Source: JBBQQG01 sp038216175 (GTDB lineage Bacteria; Patescibacteriota; Saccharimonadia; Saccharimonadales; OMJO01). From it: 58,174 nucleotides of DNA. Where the stretch lies: contig JBBQQG010000005.1 in the NCBI GenBank assembly GCA_038216175.1, forward strand, positions 1 through 58,174. The letters are read 5' to 3'. Within the stretch, counting starts at the first letter, position 1. Each line of letters opens with the position of its first letter. Of this stretch, positions 8,049 to 16,773 are shown one piece after another. Under the pieces are notes generated by a model that saw only the letters and a list, made by a program, of their open reading frames with translations, made no database searches and was not told the origin of the DNA. Position numbers and translations under genes: made by a program.

Positions 8049-8957
8049 ATGAATCCTGAATTAAATCAGCTACCACCTACATCGCCTCCTGATCAATCGG
8101 CGGCGGCGTACACTCCTGCACCCCAACCTCAGCCGCAAAGCAGAGCCTACCCGCCACAACCACAAAATAATGTCATTTCAGGCCAGGCTATCCCAGCCGA
8201 TCCAACGTTATCACCACCTCCAGTTAAATCAAATCCAAACAGCACTCAAAACACGCTACAGATTGCTGAAATTCGCGATGGTATCGTTATTATGAATGAC
8301 GGCTCTTTTAGAGCAGTCGTAATGGTAAAAGCAATTAATTTTGATCTGATGAGCACAGCCGAACAAGAAGCAGTTGAATTTTCATATCAAGGTTTCTTAA
8401 ATTCTTTGTATTTTCCAGTTCAAATTTTTATGCGTTCTCAAAAAGTAGATTTGAGACCCTATATAGAAAAGCTTGATAAGATTCGAACCGAACATGACAA
8501 TATGCTGCTGGCACTTCTAATGGAAGACTACATAGACTATATAGATAATTTATCTACTCAAACCAACATAATGGATAAAAAGTTTTATGTAGTAATCCCG
8601 TTTTTCCCAATCTTAGATCCTCAAAGAGCTCTAACAGCTAGCAAGAATTTTTTTAGCGGTCTAGCCGGAATTTTTAATAGTAAAGAACAGCACGTAGTTA
8701 TTAACGAAGCGGACCTGTCTAAAGCTAAGAATGAACTCAGAAACCGTGTACAAGCAGCACTTGGTGGTCTACAGCAGTGTGGTATACAAGGATTGCCGCT
8801 CGACACGCATGAATTAATCGAACTTTACTATGATACCTATAATCCTGATACTGCCACCAGACAACAACTTAAAAACTTTAACGACTTAACTGCGCCGGTG
8901 GTTACTAAAGGGCAGGGCCTTGCTCCGCAACCAAAATTAGATAAGGAACTTCAGTAA
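8049..8957 (+). CDS. VirB4/TraC N-terminal-domain protein (separate subunit)
   Basis: A 302-residue protein with a proline/glutamine-rich N-terminal tail (about 1-65). It then has a domain with the look of the VirB4/TraC N-terminal part (IAEIRDGIVIMNDGSFRAVV, later FYVVIPFFPILDP). There is no Walker motif. The next gene encodes a VirB4-like ATPase and starts inside this gene's stop codon (TAATG, one shared base), so the two are surely translated together. I infer that an ancestral VirB4-type N-terminal region is carried here as a separate or duplicated subunit that contacts PrgI/VirB6. It could instead be an independent VirB4-associated protein. Confidence 0.7.
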   Translation: MNPELNQLPPTSPPDQSAAAYTPAPQPQPQSRAYPPQPQNNVISGQAIPADPTLSPPPVKSNPNSTQNTLQIAEIRDGIVIMNDGSFRAVVMVKAINFDLMSTAEQEAVEFSYQGFLNSLYFPVQIFMRSQKVDLRPYIEKLDKIRTEHDNMLLALLMEDYIDYIDNLSTQTNIMDKKFYVVIPFFPILDPQRALTASKNFFSGLAGIFNSKEQHVVINEADLSKAKNELRNRVQAALGGLQQCGIQGLPLDTHELIELYYDTYNPDTATRQQLKNFNDLTAPVVTKGQGLAPQPKLDKELQ

Positions 8958-10858
8958 TGGCAAAGAAACAACAGCTTGATCCGGTTGCCATAGCTGAACA
9001 ACAAAGGCTACGCGAAGAACAAGAAGTTAATATTGCGTTTCAGAAAGGGATTACTGCACTAAGAGATTTTATTGCGCCAAGTTCGATAGAATTTACTCCT
9101 ACCCATTTTCAGTTAGGTACAAGATACGCTAGAACATATTATGTCTACGGCTATCCTCGTCAGGTATATACCGGCTGGCTCAGCGGTATGATAAACACCG
9201 ATGAGGTCTTGGATCTTTCGATGTTTATATACCCGGTAGAAAGCCAAGTGATTTTAGAAAATCTACGAAAAAAAGTAGGGCAATTAGAGGCTGGACTTCA
9301 AATCGACGCTGAAAAAGGTAAAGTCCGCGATCCCGGCAAGCAAGCAGCAATTATGGATGCTGAAGAAATGAGGGATAAACTCCAAGTTGGTGAAGAACGA
9401 TTTTTTAGATTTGGATTATATTTTACAGTTTACGGTAGCAGTATGGACGAATTAGAGTTTATAACCCATAAGATAGAATCTATGCTTGGCCAACAGTTGG
9501 TATATTCTAAGCCAGCAACCTCTCAGCAAGAACAAGGACTTAATTGTACTGTTCCGCAATTCGTCGACCAGTTACAAATTAAACGAAATATGAATACTGG
9601 AGCACTAAGTACAAGTTTCCCATTTACCAGTGCTGATTTAAGCCAGGAAAATGGTATTTTATACGGAATTAATATGCATAATTCAGGTCTGGTTATATTT
9701 GATAGATTCAGTCTGGAAAACGGCAACTCGGTAGTATTTGCGAAATCAGGTGCCGGCAAGTCATTTACTGTCAAATTGGAGGCTTTAAGAAGCCTTATGT
9801 TTGGTATTGAAATATTTATTATTGACCCCGAGAATGAATATCAGCGGATGGCAGAAGCTGTCGGTGGTGCTTATGTAAGGCTAAGTCTCAACTCTAATAC
9901 TCGTATAAACCCTTTCGATCTACCTAAGGTAGTAGATACCGAAGAAGCAGATAATGCTCTGCGGAGCAATTTAATCACACTTCACGGTCTGCTTAGGCTA
10001 ATGATGGGTGGAGCACAGGCACAAATGGCTGGAGCTAATGGTGGAGCACCAGCTTTAAATCCGGTAGAAGAAGGAGACCTTGATGCGGCTTTAATCGAAA
10101 CTTATGCCAAAGCTGGAATTACCAATGATCCACTGACTCATAATTCACCTCCGCCGACTATAAATGATCTTTACGATACCCTACTTCACATGGGTGGTAC
10201 CGGTCCGCAGCTTGCCCAAAGACTTCGTAAATATACCAGCGGTACATTTGCCGGTATATTTTCTCAGCCCAGTAACATCGACATTAATAATCCACTGGTA
10301 GTCTTTAATATGCGCGATCTAGAAGACGAGCTTCGCCCGGTTGCTATGTACATTGTACTTAACTTTATCTGGAATAAGACAAAGAGCGACCAAAAAAGAC
10401 GCATGCTTATTGTTGATGAGGCTTGGCAGTTAATGAAATATGAAGATTCAGCAAGTTTCTTATTTTCACTAGCAAAAAGAGCGCGTAAATATAATCTTGG
10501 CATAACAACTATAACCCAAGATGTTGAAGATTTTATGGGGTCTAGAATGGGACGGGCAATTGTTGCAAACGCCAGTATGCAAATATTATTAAAACAATCT
10601 ACTTCTGCAGTAGATGTATTGTCAGATGTTTTCAAACTTACAAGTGAAGAAAGAAAAAGATTGAGCCAGTTCCCGGTTGGACAAGGATTATTTTTCGCAG
10701 GACAAAACCATGTACATATACAAGTAACAGCTAGCCCCACCGAAACCTCGCTTATTACTACAAACCCCGAACAAGTAAAACAAATCGACCAACAAGGTGA
10801 ATTAAATCAACCCCAAGGGACAATCGATCTCAGCAATCGCCTGATGCCTGGGTTATAA
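8957..10858 (+). CDS. virB4: VirB4/TraC-type secretion ATPase
   Basis: A 633-residue hexameric-type P-loop ATPase that powers T4SS substrate transfer or pilus assembly at the cytoplasmic face of the membrane. Walker A, AKSGAGKS, lies at about residues 262-269 and Walker B, MLIVDEAW, at about 483-490. A downstream TITQDVEDF motif is typical of the VirB4/TraC family. The segment before the P-loop (about 40-240) still resembles the VirB4 middle domain. The stop codon TAA sits inside a TATAAT box that may drive the next gene. No VirD4 coupling ATPase is present in the window, so this is the only recognisable motor. Confidence 0.92.
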   Translation: MAKKQQLDPVAIAEQQRLREEQEVNIAFQKGITALRDFIAPSSIEFTPTHFQLGTRYARTYYVYGYPRQVYTGWLSGMINTDEVLDLSMFIYPVESQVILENLRKKVGQLEAGLQIDAEKGKVRDPGKQAAIMDAEEMRDKLQVGEERFFRFGLYFTVYGSSMDELEFITHKIESMLGQQLVYSKPATSQQEQGLNCTVPQFVDQLQIKRNMNTGALSTSFPFTSADLSQENGILYGINMHNSGLVIFDRFSLENGNSVVFAKSGAGKSFTVKLEALRSLMFGIEIFIIDPENEYQRMAEAVGGAYVRLSLNSNTRINPFDLPKVVDTEEADNALRSNLITLHGLLRLMMGGAQAQMAGANGGAPALNPVEEGDLDAALIETYAKAGITNDPLTHNSPPPTINDLYDTLLHMGGTGPQLAQRLRKYTSGTFAGIFSQPSNIDINNPLVVFNMRDLEDELRPVAMYIVLNFIWNKTKSDQKRRMLIVDEAWQLMKYEDSASFLFSLAKRARKYNLGITTITQDVEDFMGSRMGRAIVANASMQILLKQSTSAVDVLSDVFKLTSEERKRLSQFPVGQGLFFAGQNHVHIQVTASPTETSLITTNPEQVKQIDQQGELNQPQGTIDLSNRLMPGL

Positions 10859-10859
10859 T
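10854..10859 (+). promoter_or_regulatory. -10 box overlapping the virB4 stop codon
   Basis: A perfect TATAAT spans the end of virB4, with its TAA stop inside the hexamer. It lies 14 nt before the ATG of the next gene at 10874. That gene has no Shine-Dalgarno, so the predicted mRNA leader would be about 8 nt. No good -35 is seen. Confidence 0.45.
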
Positions 10860-10873
10860 AACTTGTAAAGAAT

Positions 10874-13800
10874 ATGGCAGAACCGGTATACGATAATGAA
10901 GATGAGGAGCCAAAAGCTCTATCAAACCTTAATGAACTTGAAAATGAGGTAAATTCCGAAAATCCTGTAGGTGGGTCACCAGATACTTTAGGTTTTAGCG
11001 GATTATCCTCCGAAATTCTCCAAAAAGCTGAAAATAACAAATCAAATCCTGGAGCGCCATCTCAATCAAATAATAGCGAAGCGCCTGTTACAGCTTTGAC
11101 AGATACTATTGGCAAAGGATTTAATCCGGCGGACAAATTACCTGGCGGTATCAAGAACATAGCATCACGCTACGCTACCAAGAAAAACGGCATCATCGGC
11201 GGCGGTGTTATCGGAACAATTCTTGTTATGTTTACTATGATTTTTAATGTCGGTGCATTTGAACTGGTCCATATTAGAGAAAATATTATTAGCGGTAAAT
11301 CTAATGGGGGAATCGTAGAGCGTGTCCAACAAAGACGCCGCCAAAAGAGCATAACAAATATTTTAAAAAGCATGGCTACGGGCAAAAATATTGAGGAGGC
11401 GGTATTGAAAGACGGTACTCTCGATAAAGCAATGACTCAGTACGGGTTTTCTGTAGCTAGAGACGCCAATGGGGCGCTAACGAAAATCGGATTTAAGGAC
11501 GGCGCTAACGATATTTCCCATGACCTGGCTGGTAAATCCCCCGATGAAATAGATAAACTACTGACCGATCTGTTTAGTAATAGTGCAGTTGAATCCGCCA
11601 CTTCTAAAGCATTAAAATATAACGCTTCATCATGGATCGGCCAAGCGTCTAAACGTTTATGGACTGGCTCGCATTTTAATTTCCGGAATTGGCTAGAAAC
11701 CAAAGTCGGGGATACATCGACAACTGAAACGGCGAAAATAGAAGAAAAACTTGCATCGGCAGACGCCGAAGTGTCGGCTGATACAAGTGTGACCAGATCC
11801 GGAGCGAAAAACCTTCAAGATCCCAAAGCAAATACAACAGTTAATGATACAACTACACCTTTCGATCAGTCGGCGGCGGCAAGAGCAAACCCGTCTTCAA
11901 TTGAAAGTACGGCTGCTAGTGATTTAATCGATGCTAGTGCAACAGATGCAGAGAAAGCCTTCACTACCAATGATACGGCTGCGCTAAAAGATCTATTTGC
12001 TAAAATGAGCTCCAAAATCCCTGGCGATTTACTGGCCGGCGGCGCGCAAGGAATAAGCTTAACCTCAGTACCTCAAAATGCTTGTCGATTAAAAGGCACG
12101 TTAAACTTTATATCCAGTGTACAGAACGTAGCTTTCGCTCTTGAACTTGCTCGTTTTTCGGTAAAATTTTTAACTGCAGCTGATCACCAAAAAGCCGGTA
12201 TTTTACAAACTGATGGACTAAAAACTCTTCTGCTTTATATGCATAGACCTAACCCGAATAACGGAAAGTCTGCTATGCAGTCCGGTGGAATGAGATATCT
12301 AATGGGAGACCGAACAGCTAGGGTGTCATCAGCGAATTTATCTAAAGTTACGACTAGTAGAAATAGTGGTGGATTACTGGCCGCATTAAACAATTGGGTA
12401 AATACTGCTCCCGGTATAAGTAAGTTCACTGCTCCCGGTACTTGCAAACTGGTAAATAATGGGCTGGTCCAGGCCGGTGCATTTCTTGGCGGGGCACTGG
12501 CGACTGTGTTTGGTGGAGAATTCGGTGGTGTTGAATCTAATATAGCAGCGACTGTTAGTTTGCAGGTTGGCAAGGAAGTAGCTTATGCAGTAATAACGCC
12601 AATACTTATTAAAACTGGTGCTCATCTAGCATTAAGTGGTGTCGAAAACGGTGAACTAGTAGGCGATGGTCTTGCGTCTGGGGCAGGCGCGCTCGGTGCT
12701 ATGAATGCCGGTGCAAACGGTCTAAGAGCAGTCACAAAAACTCAAGCGGTGGCACTTAGGGCGGAAACAAATGCAGATAAGAAAGCGCAGTATGCAAGTT
12801 TGTCGCTGTATGACAGATATTTAAATATGGCAAACGTTGATTCGCTTGCTTCTACTGCTACTTATAATCTAGCTACAACAGTCAGTTCACCAGGTTTTTC
12901 TTTTATGACTTTGATTAATAACACGTTCTCTAAAATATTTTCATTGCGGCTACTTACGGCACCGTTTACATCCGACAAAGTAAGTGCGGCGACATCAAAT
13001 GACCAATGCAACGACAGGCAGGCTTTGGCACTGAACATAGAAACAGATCCATTTTGTAACCCAGTTTTAGCCTACACACCAGATATAAATATCGATGAAA
13101 CACGGGCAATACTAACAGCAAATAACGATTTAGACCCTGTCACTGGAAATCAAAGAGCCGGTTCTGATTTTGCAAATTATATAGACGATTGTCTGTCGGG
13201 CAGAACCGGTATTCTGTACGCTAAAGAAGTTGATAAAAACGGCGGCAACCGTCCGGAAAGCAATCACTGCGTAGATACTGGCTCTGCATTGCCAGGAGAT
13301 ACCGTCGGTCAAAACGACCGATACACTGCATACTATGGTTTCTTGGTCGACAAAGAAAATTTCGTTGCTACTCTTGGCGGTGCACCATCTAACCAGACAA
13401 CTCAAGCAACTACCGCAAGCCCAGGCGGCTATAAAAATCCATTTAGAAGCGTTAGCAGTCTTGTGCCAACTCATATTGATGAAGGTGTCGATTATTCAGG
13501 CAGAGGACCGGTATACGCGCTAGGCAACGCTGTCGTCAATAAAGTAAATACAAACTCCCAATGGCCGGGAGGAGATTGGATCCAATATAAATTAAGTGAC
13601 GGACCGGCTGCTGGAAAAGTCGTGTATATGGCTGAGTCTTGTACACCAACTGTTAAGGTGGGACAAAATCTGACACCAGATACACAAATCTGCAATATGT
13701 TTGGAGGTACCACTTCTATAGAAATCGGCTGGGCGCAAGACAATACTACCGAAAGAGCGATGGCTGCAGATGTCTATAAACCGCATGGAGTAACAACAGG

Positions 13801-13912
13801 ATTTGGCCAAAACTTTTCACAATTATTACAAAAATTAGGAGCTCCTCCCGGACATATTAGTTCTACCGGTATAAGCCCGGTACCTATACCGGTAGATTGG
13901 CCAACATGGTAG
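10874..13912 (+). CDS. large T4SS-locus membrane protein with degenerate M23-like C-terminal domain
   Basis: A 1012-residue protein with an acidic soluble N-terminus (about 1-95) and one clear membrane segment (about 105-130, GIIGGGVIGTILVMFTMIF). A long A/T/S-rich extracytoplasmic region follows, with weaker hydrophobic stretches near 540-620. From about 855 the sequence THIDEGVDYSGRGPVYALG resembles the start of an M23 (LytM) peptidase fold, keeping an H and D at the first metal site. The second HxH site is replaced by SIEIGW, so zinc-dependent peptidase activity looks lost. It probably binds peptidoglycan or acts as a scaffold for the apparatus. It sits between virB4 and a wall-hydrolase gene whose start overlaps its stop. 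Confidence 0.6.
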   Translation: MAEPVYDNEDEEPKALSNLNELENEVNSENPVGGSPDTLGFSGLSSEILQKAENNKSNPGAPSQSNNSEAPVTALTDTIGKGFNPADKLPGGIKNIASRYATKKNGIIGGGVIGTILVMFTMIFNVGAFELVHIRENIISGKSNGGIVERVQQRRRQKSITNILKSMATGKNIEEAVLKDGTLDKAMTQYGFSVARDANGALTKIGFKDGANDISHDLAGKSPDEIDKLLTDLFSNSAVESATSKALKYNASSWIGQASKRLWTGSHFNFRNWLETKVGDTSTTETAKIEEKLASADAEVSADTSVTRSGAKNLQDPKANTTVNDTTTPFDQSAAARANPSSIESTAASDLIDASATDAEKAFTTNDTAALKDLFAKMSSKIPGDLLAGGAQGISLTSVPQNACRLKGTLNFISSVQNVAFALELARFSVKFLTAADHQKAGILQTDGLKTLLLYMHRPNPNNGKSAMQSGGMRYLMGDRTARVSSANLSKVTTSRNSGGLLAALNNWVNTAPGISKFTAPGTCKLVNNGLVQAGAFLGGALATVFGGEFGGVESNIAATVSLQVGKEVAYAVITPILIKTGAHLALSGVENGELVGDGLASGAGALGAMNAGANGLRAVTKTQAVALRAETNADKKAQYASLSLYDRYLNMANVDSLASTATYNLATTVSSPGFSFMTLINNTFSKIFSLRLLTAPFTSDKVSAATSNDQCNDRQALALNIETDPFCNPVLAYTPDINIDETRAILTANNDLDPVTGNQRAGSDFANYIDDCLSGRTGILYAKEVDKNGGNRPESNHCVDTGSALPGDTVGQNDRYTAYYGFLVDKENFVATLGGAPSNQTTQATTASPGGYKNPFRSVSSLVPTHIDEGVDYSGRGPVYALGNAVVNKVNTNSQWPGGDWIQYKLSDGPAAGKVVYMAESCTPTVKVGQNLTPDTQICNMFGGTTSIEIGWAQDNTTERAMAADVYKPHGVTTGFGQNFSQLLQKLGAPPGHISSTGISPVPIPVDWPTW

Positions 13913-15264
13913 TGAAATATAAATTTGTAGTAAATTTTATTAAAAATCATTACTTTTTATTGTTTTTATCTTTTTTCATTGTCGGTACTTTATTTTTGAA
14001 TATTCGACCGGTGTTTGCGATAGATTATAAAAATTTAACCGACACTGAAAAACGCGACTTGGGTATATATTTTGTTGACGACACACCGCCGCCGGCTGCT
14101 TGTGGCACATCGCCGTCTGGAGCTAATTCTGGGGCTATTGGACCAAATTCTTATGTTTTGGGAGACTCTATCAGCGCTGGACTTCATAATGACGGAATTG
14201 AAGTAAAGCTTCAGGCCGCTCTTGGCGGTACTTCGACGGTTAACCATGATAGCGGTCGGTCAATAACTCAGCCCGGTACGGAAGTAAAGCAAAGCGCAAT
14301 CAATGCAGCGGATTCAGATAAGTTAATAATCGGTAAGGCTGGTACGATAATAGTAGTGCTAGGGACAAATCCGACAGACGATCCGTTTAGTGAAAATCTA
14401 GATCTTTTATATGCCAAACTAAAGGGTTACGCCCCAAGTGCCAAAATATATTGGGTCGATATCGGTGCAACTAGAGCAAATACAGCAGCTGTTTGGAGCG
14501 CACGGAATAAAATTATTTATGACGCCGCGAAAACTCTAGGTTTTACAGTCATTAGTCGATATAAAGCAATTTTTGGGCAGGACAAAGACCCGCTAAATAT
14601 TCAGCCTGGTTTGGCAATACCTGGAAGCTCAGATAATGTACATGGTGCATACCCTCAGCTTTCCAAAGCTATCGTCGATAGCGTAACAAATAATGGATCG
14701 TCAGTTTCAGGTGGATCAGCTAATTCATGCAGTTGTTCGGCGTTAGCCGGTGCAGATAATGCCGAAAAAATATATAACTACTTGATAGGAAAAGGCCTAA
14801 AGCCCTTTCAGGCTGCCGGGTTAATGGGCAACATGGAAGCTGAAGCACACTTTGAACCGCGTCTTGTAGAATACGCTTTCTCTAGTCCTCCACATTTATC
14901 TGATACTGTTCCTCCTGATCAAAATTCTAAAGGACAGCCAGGTTATGGTTTAATCCAGTGGACTTCGCCGGGTAGGAAGCAAGGATTAAGAGATATAGCC
15001 ACGGCCAAGGGCTTATCAACCGGTAATTTAGGTTTACAAATGGATTATTTATGGCAAGAATTAACTACAAAATATAAGACAGTCTACGATAATTTAATTG
15101 CTTCGTCGGATGTTGAAAGTGCAACGTATATCATCCTACATGACTACGAGACACCCAGCGATATACCTGGTCAGCGACCAATAAGAACTGGTTTCGCTAA
15201 AACTATCCTTGCAAAATTTGGTTCAAATTCGGGTTCAGGCGGATTCGGAGTAATATCTTGTTAA
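13906..15264 (+). CDS. secreted SGNH hydrolase-phage-tail-type lysozyme fusion
   Basis: I choose the ATG at 13906, which overlaps the stop of the previous gene by seven bases; a TTG nine bases earlier is also open. The product has a signal or anchor segment (about 10-40), then an SGNH/GDSL domain. That domain shows the nucleophile motif VLGDSISAG near residue 87, an IIVVLGTNP strand and a C-terminal D-N-V-H catalytic pair near 243-246. From about 285 a tail-lysozyme-like domain begins (IYNYLIGKGL, GLMGNMEAE, YGLIQW). It probably deacylates and cleaves peptidoglycan so that the T4SS-like machine can cross its own or a host wall. The domains are recognised by motif; the role is inferred. Confidence 0.78.
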   Translation: MVVKYKFVVNFIKNHYFLLFLSFFIVGTLFLNIRPVFAIDYKNLTDTEKRDLGIYFVDDTPPPAACGTSPSGANSGAIGPNSYVLGDSISAGLHNDGIEVKLQAALGGTSTVNHDSGRSITQPGTEVKQSAINAADSDKLIIGKAGTIIVVLGTNPTDDPFSENLDLLYAKLKGYAPSAKIYWVDIGATRANTAAVWSARNKIIYDAAKTLGFTVISRYKAIFGQDKDPLNIQPGLAIPGSSDNVHGAYPQLSKAIVDSVTNNGSSVSGGSANSCSCSALAGADNAEKIYNYLIGKGLKPFQAAGLMGNMEAEAHFEPRLVEYAFSSPPHLSDTVPPDQNSKGQPGYGLIQWTSPGRKQGLRDIATAKGLSTGNLGLQMDYLWQELTTKYKTVYDNLIASSDVESATYIILHDYETPSDIPGQRPIRTGFAKTILAKFGSNSGSGGFGVISC

Positions 15265-16772
15265 ATAGGATACTAAGTTCAATAAAAATAAAATGGTTGA
15301 TACTGGCTGTTGTACTAATAATATTAATGTTCGTCGGCTATACTTTATCTAGAATATCGTTTATTGATATTTCTGCTGCCAATGCTACCAGTGATTCCAA
15401 TGTAAGTTTTAGTATAAAAAGCAATTCGAATATATCAGGATCGATAAAAGCCGGCCAAACGATACATAAAATGGTTAAAGCCGGAAATTATGAAGTAACA
15501 TTAAGCCAAAATGAAACTTCCTATATCTCTACAGTATCGGTATCGGGCTTTTTTTCGTCTACAACAGTAAGTGGAAAACTGGTACCAGAAAAAGCCAGGA
15601 CATTTATTGGAGACAACCCTGGACCGTGCGTACAGCTTATTTCTAATGTGCTAATTTCATATAGCTGCAGCGGTACTTTAGATGAAGTTGTGATACACGT
15701 ACCAGCAACAGCGACACAGCCTACCTATACCCTCAAAAATCCATCATCAGGTAGTTATTTAGACAGAGACCTTGACGGTTTTGTGCAGACAAATGAAGGT
15801 GCTTTTGTACTTGCAAAATCTGGTTATAATAACCCGGTTCATACTATGTATGGAATGAATAGCGAACTTTTGATTACCAGCCAAACCCCGCTACCGGATC
15901 TCGATTCTAACACAATTTATTCAGTTAAACCGTTAGACAAAGGTTTTTCCGTTTTCAATAGTCCGGTCACGCAGATTTATACTTATAGTTCAGTTCATGC
16001 TAAACCACAGATTGTTAAAATCCCCGAGTCGACTAATAAAACTTTAAAATTATCATCATTTGATTTAAGTTCTAATAAAGGAGTATTTGATTATTCATAT
16101 GACAATGAAGACAACAAAAATACTTCTTCCCAGCAGAGTAAAAGCCAGTTGGTCATAACTAAGGAAAGTATTAATTACTATATTTCCAGCGATAAAAATT
16201 ATACGTCGGCTATATTTTGCGGATCTCATTCAATATGTACTGCTGATTCAAATTCAATGGACAGCTATGATATTAGTGACATTGAACACCCCATAAAAAC
16301 AGCTACGCTTCATGACGTTTTAGATATAAAAAGTTCAGATTCCGGAGTTTTAGCGATCGAAAAAGACGGTGTGATTAATTTTAACCCTGAAACAAATATC
16401 GGCTCAGTCGAATTTAGCACCGGTAATCTTGCCTATAACGGGCTGGCGAAAGATCAAACAGGTTATATTCTGAGTTTATCCGGGTTAAACAATAAACGAT
16501 TTGCTTTATTGGTTAACCAAACGTCTCCGAATATCGATAGTATAGATAAAAAAGTTTACGAACTGCAGAAAGTAAGTGAAATATCCTCTATCTCGGTCTA
16601 TCGTCAATATGTATATATTTCACCTAATTACGGCGATCCTGTGTTTAATAATCAAACTGGTTATTTTGATATTGATCCCAAACTAAAGAATACTGTAAAA
16701 AATAAGATTGCTGCCGCTCTAATTGATGGTGGTATAGATACCTCTAAATACAAGATTATATTTACTAATTAA
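15258..16772 (+). CDS. membrane-anchored protein of unknown function at the end of the T4SS-like operon
   Basis: I do not recognise this 504-residue protein. It starts at TTG, overlapping the end of the previous gene by seven bases, so it is very probably co-translated. A single N-terminal membrane segment (about 12-30) places the remainder outside. That part is S/N/T-rich. After a PEGA-like beta repeat (about 40-115: VSFSIKSNSNISGSIKAG, TVSGKLVPEK) there is a long beta-rich region that could form a propeller-like repeat (about 185-440). The weak PEGA-like similarity is my reading only. By position it may be an accessory surface component of the secretion locus. The next gene converges only two bases away. 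Confidence 0.6.
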   Translation: MLNRILSSIKIKWLILAVVLIILMFVGYTLSRISFIDISAANATSDSNVSFSIKSNSNISGSIKAGQTIHKMVKAGNYEVTLSQNETSYISTVSVSGFFSSTTVSGKLVPEKARTFIGDNPGPCVQLISNVLISYSCSGTLDEVVIHVPATATQPTYTLKNPSSGSYLDRDLDGFVQTNEGAFVLAKSGYNNPVHTMYGMNSELLITSQTPLPDLDSNTIYSVKPLDKGFSVFNSPVTQIYTYSSVHAKPQIVKIPESTNKTLKLSSFDLSSNKGVFDYSYDNEDNKNTSSQQSKSQLVITKESINYYISSDKNYTSAIFCGSHSICTADSNSMDSYDISDIEHPIKTATLHDVLDIKSSDSGVLAIEKDGVINFNPETNIGSVEFSTGNLAYNGLAKDQTGYILSLSGLNNKRFALLVNQTSPNIDSIDKKVYELQKVSEISSISVYRQYVYISPNYGDPVFNNQTGYFDIDPKLKNTVKNKIAAALIDGGIDTSKYKIIFTN

Positions 16773-16773
16773 A

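Noticed and set aside
3790..13912. Both large T4SS-locus proteins are exactly 1012 residues
   Set aside because: The sequences and domain orders differ; the equal length is a coincidence.
13906..15264. Prophage remnant suggested by the tail-lysozyme-like domain
   Set aside because: No phage structural, portal or integrase genes are nearby. The gene overlaps the T4SS-like operon at both ends and has a signal segment.
1185..16772. Complete conjugative element
   Set aside because: No relaxase, VirD4 coupling protein, oriT-like site, integrase or flanking repeat is seen. The locus abuts the replication origin genes.
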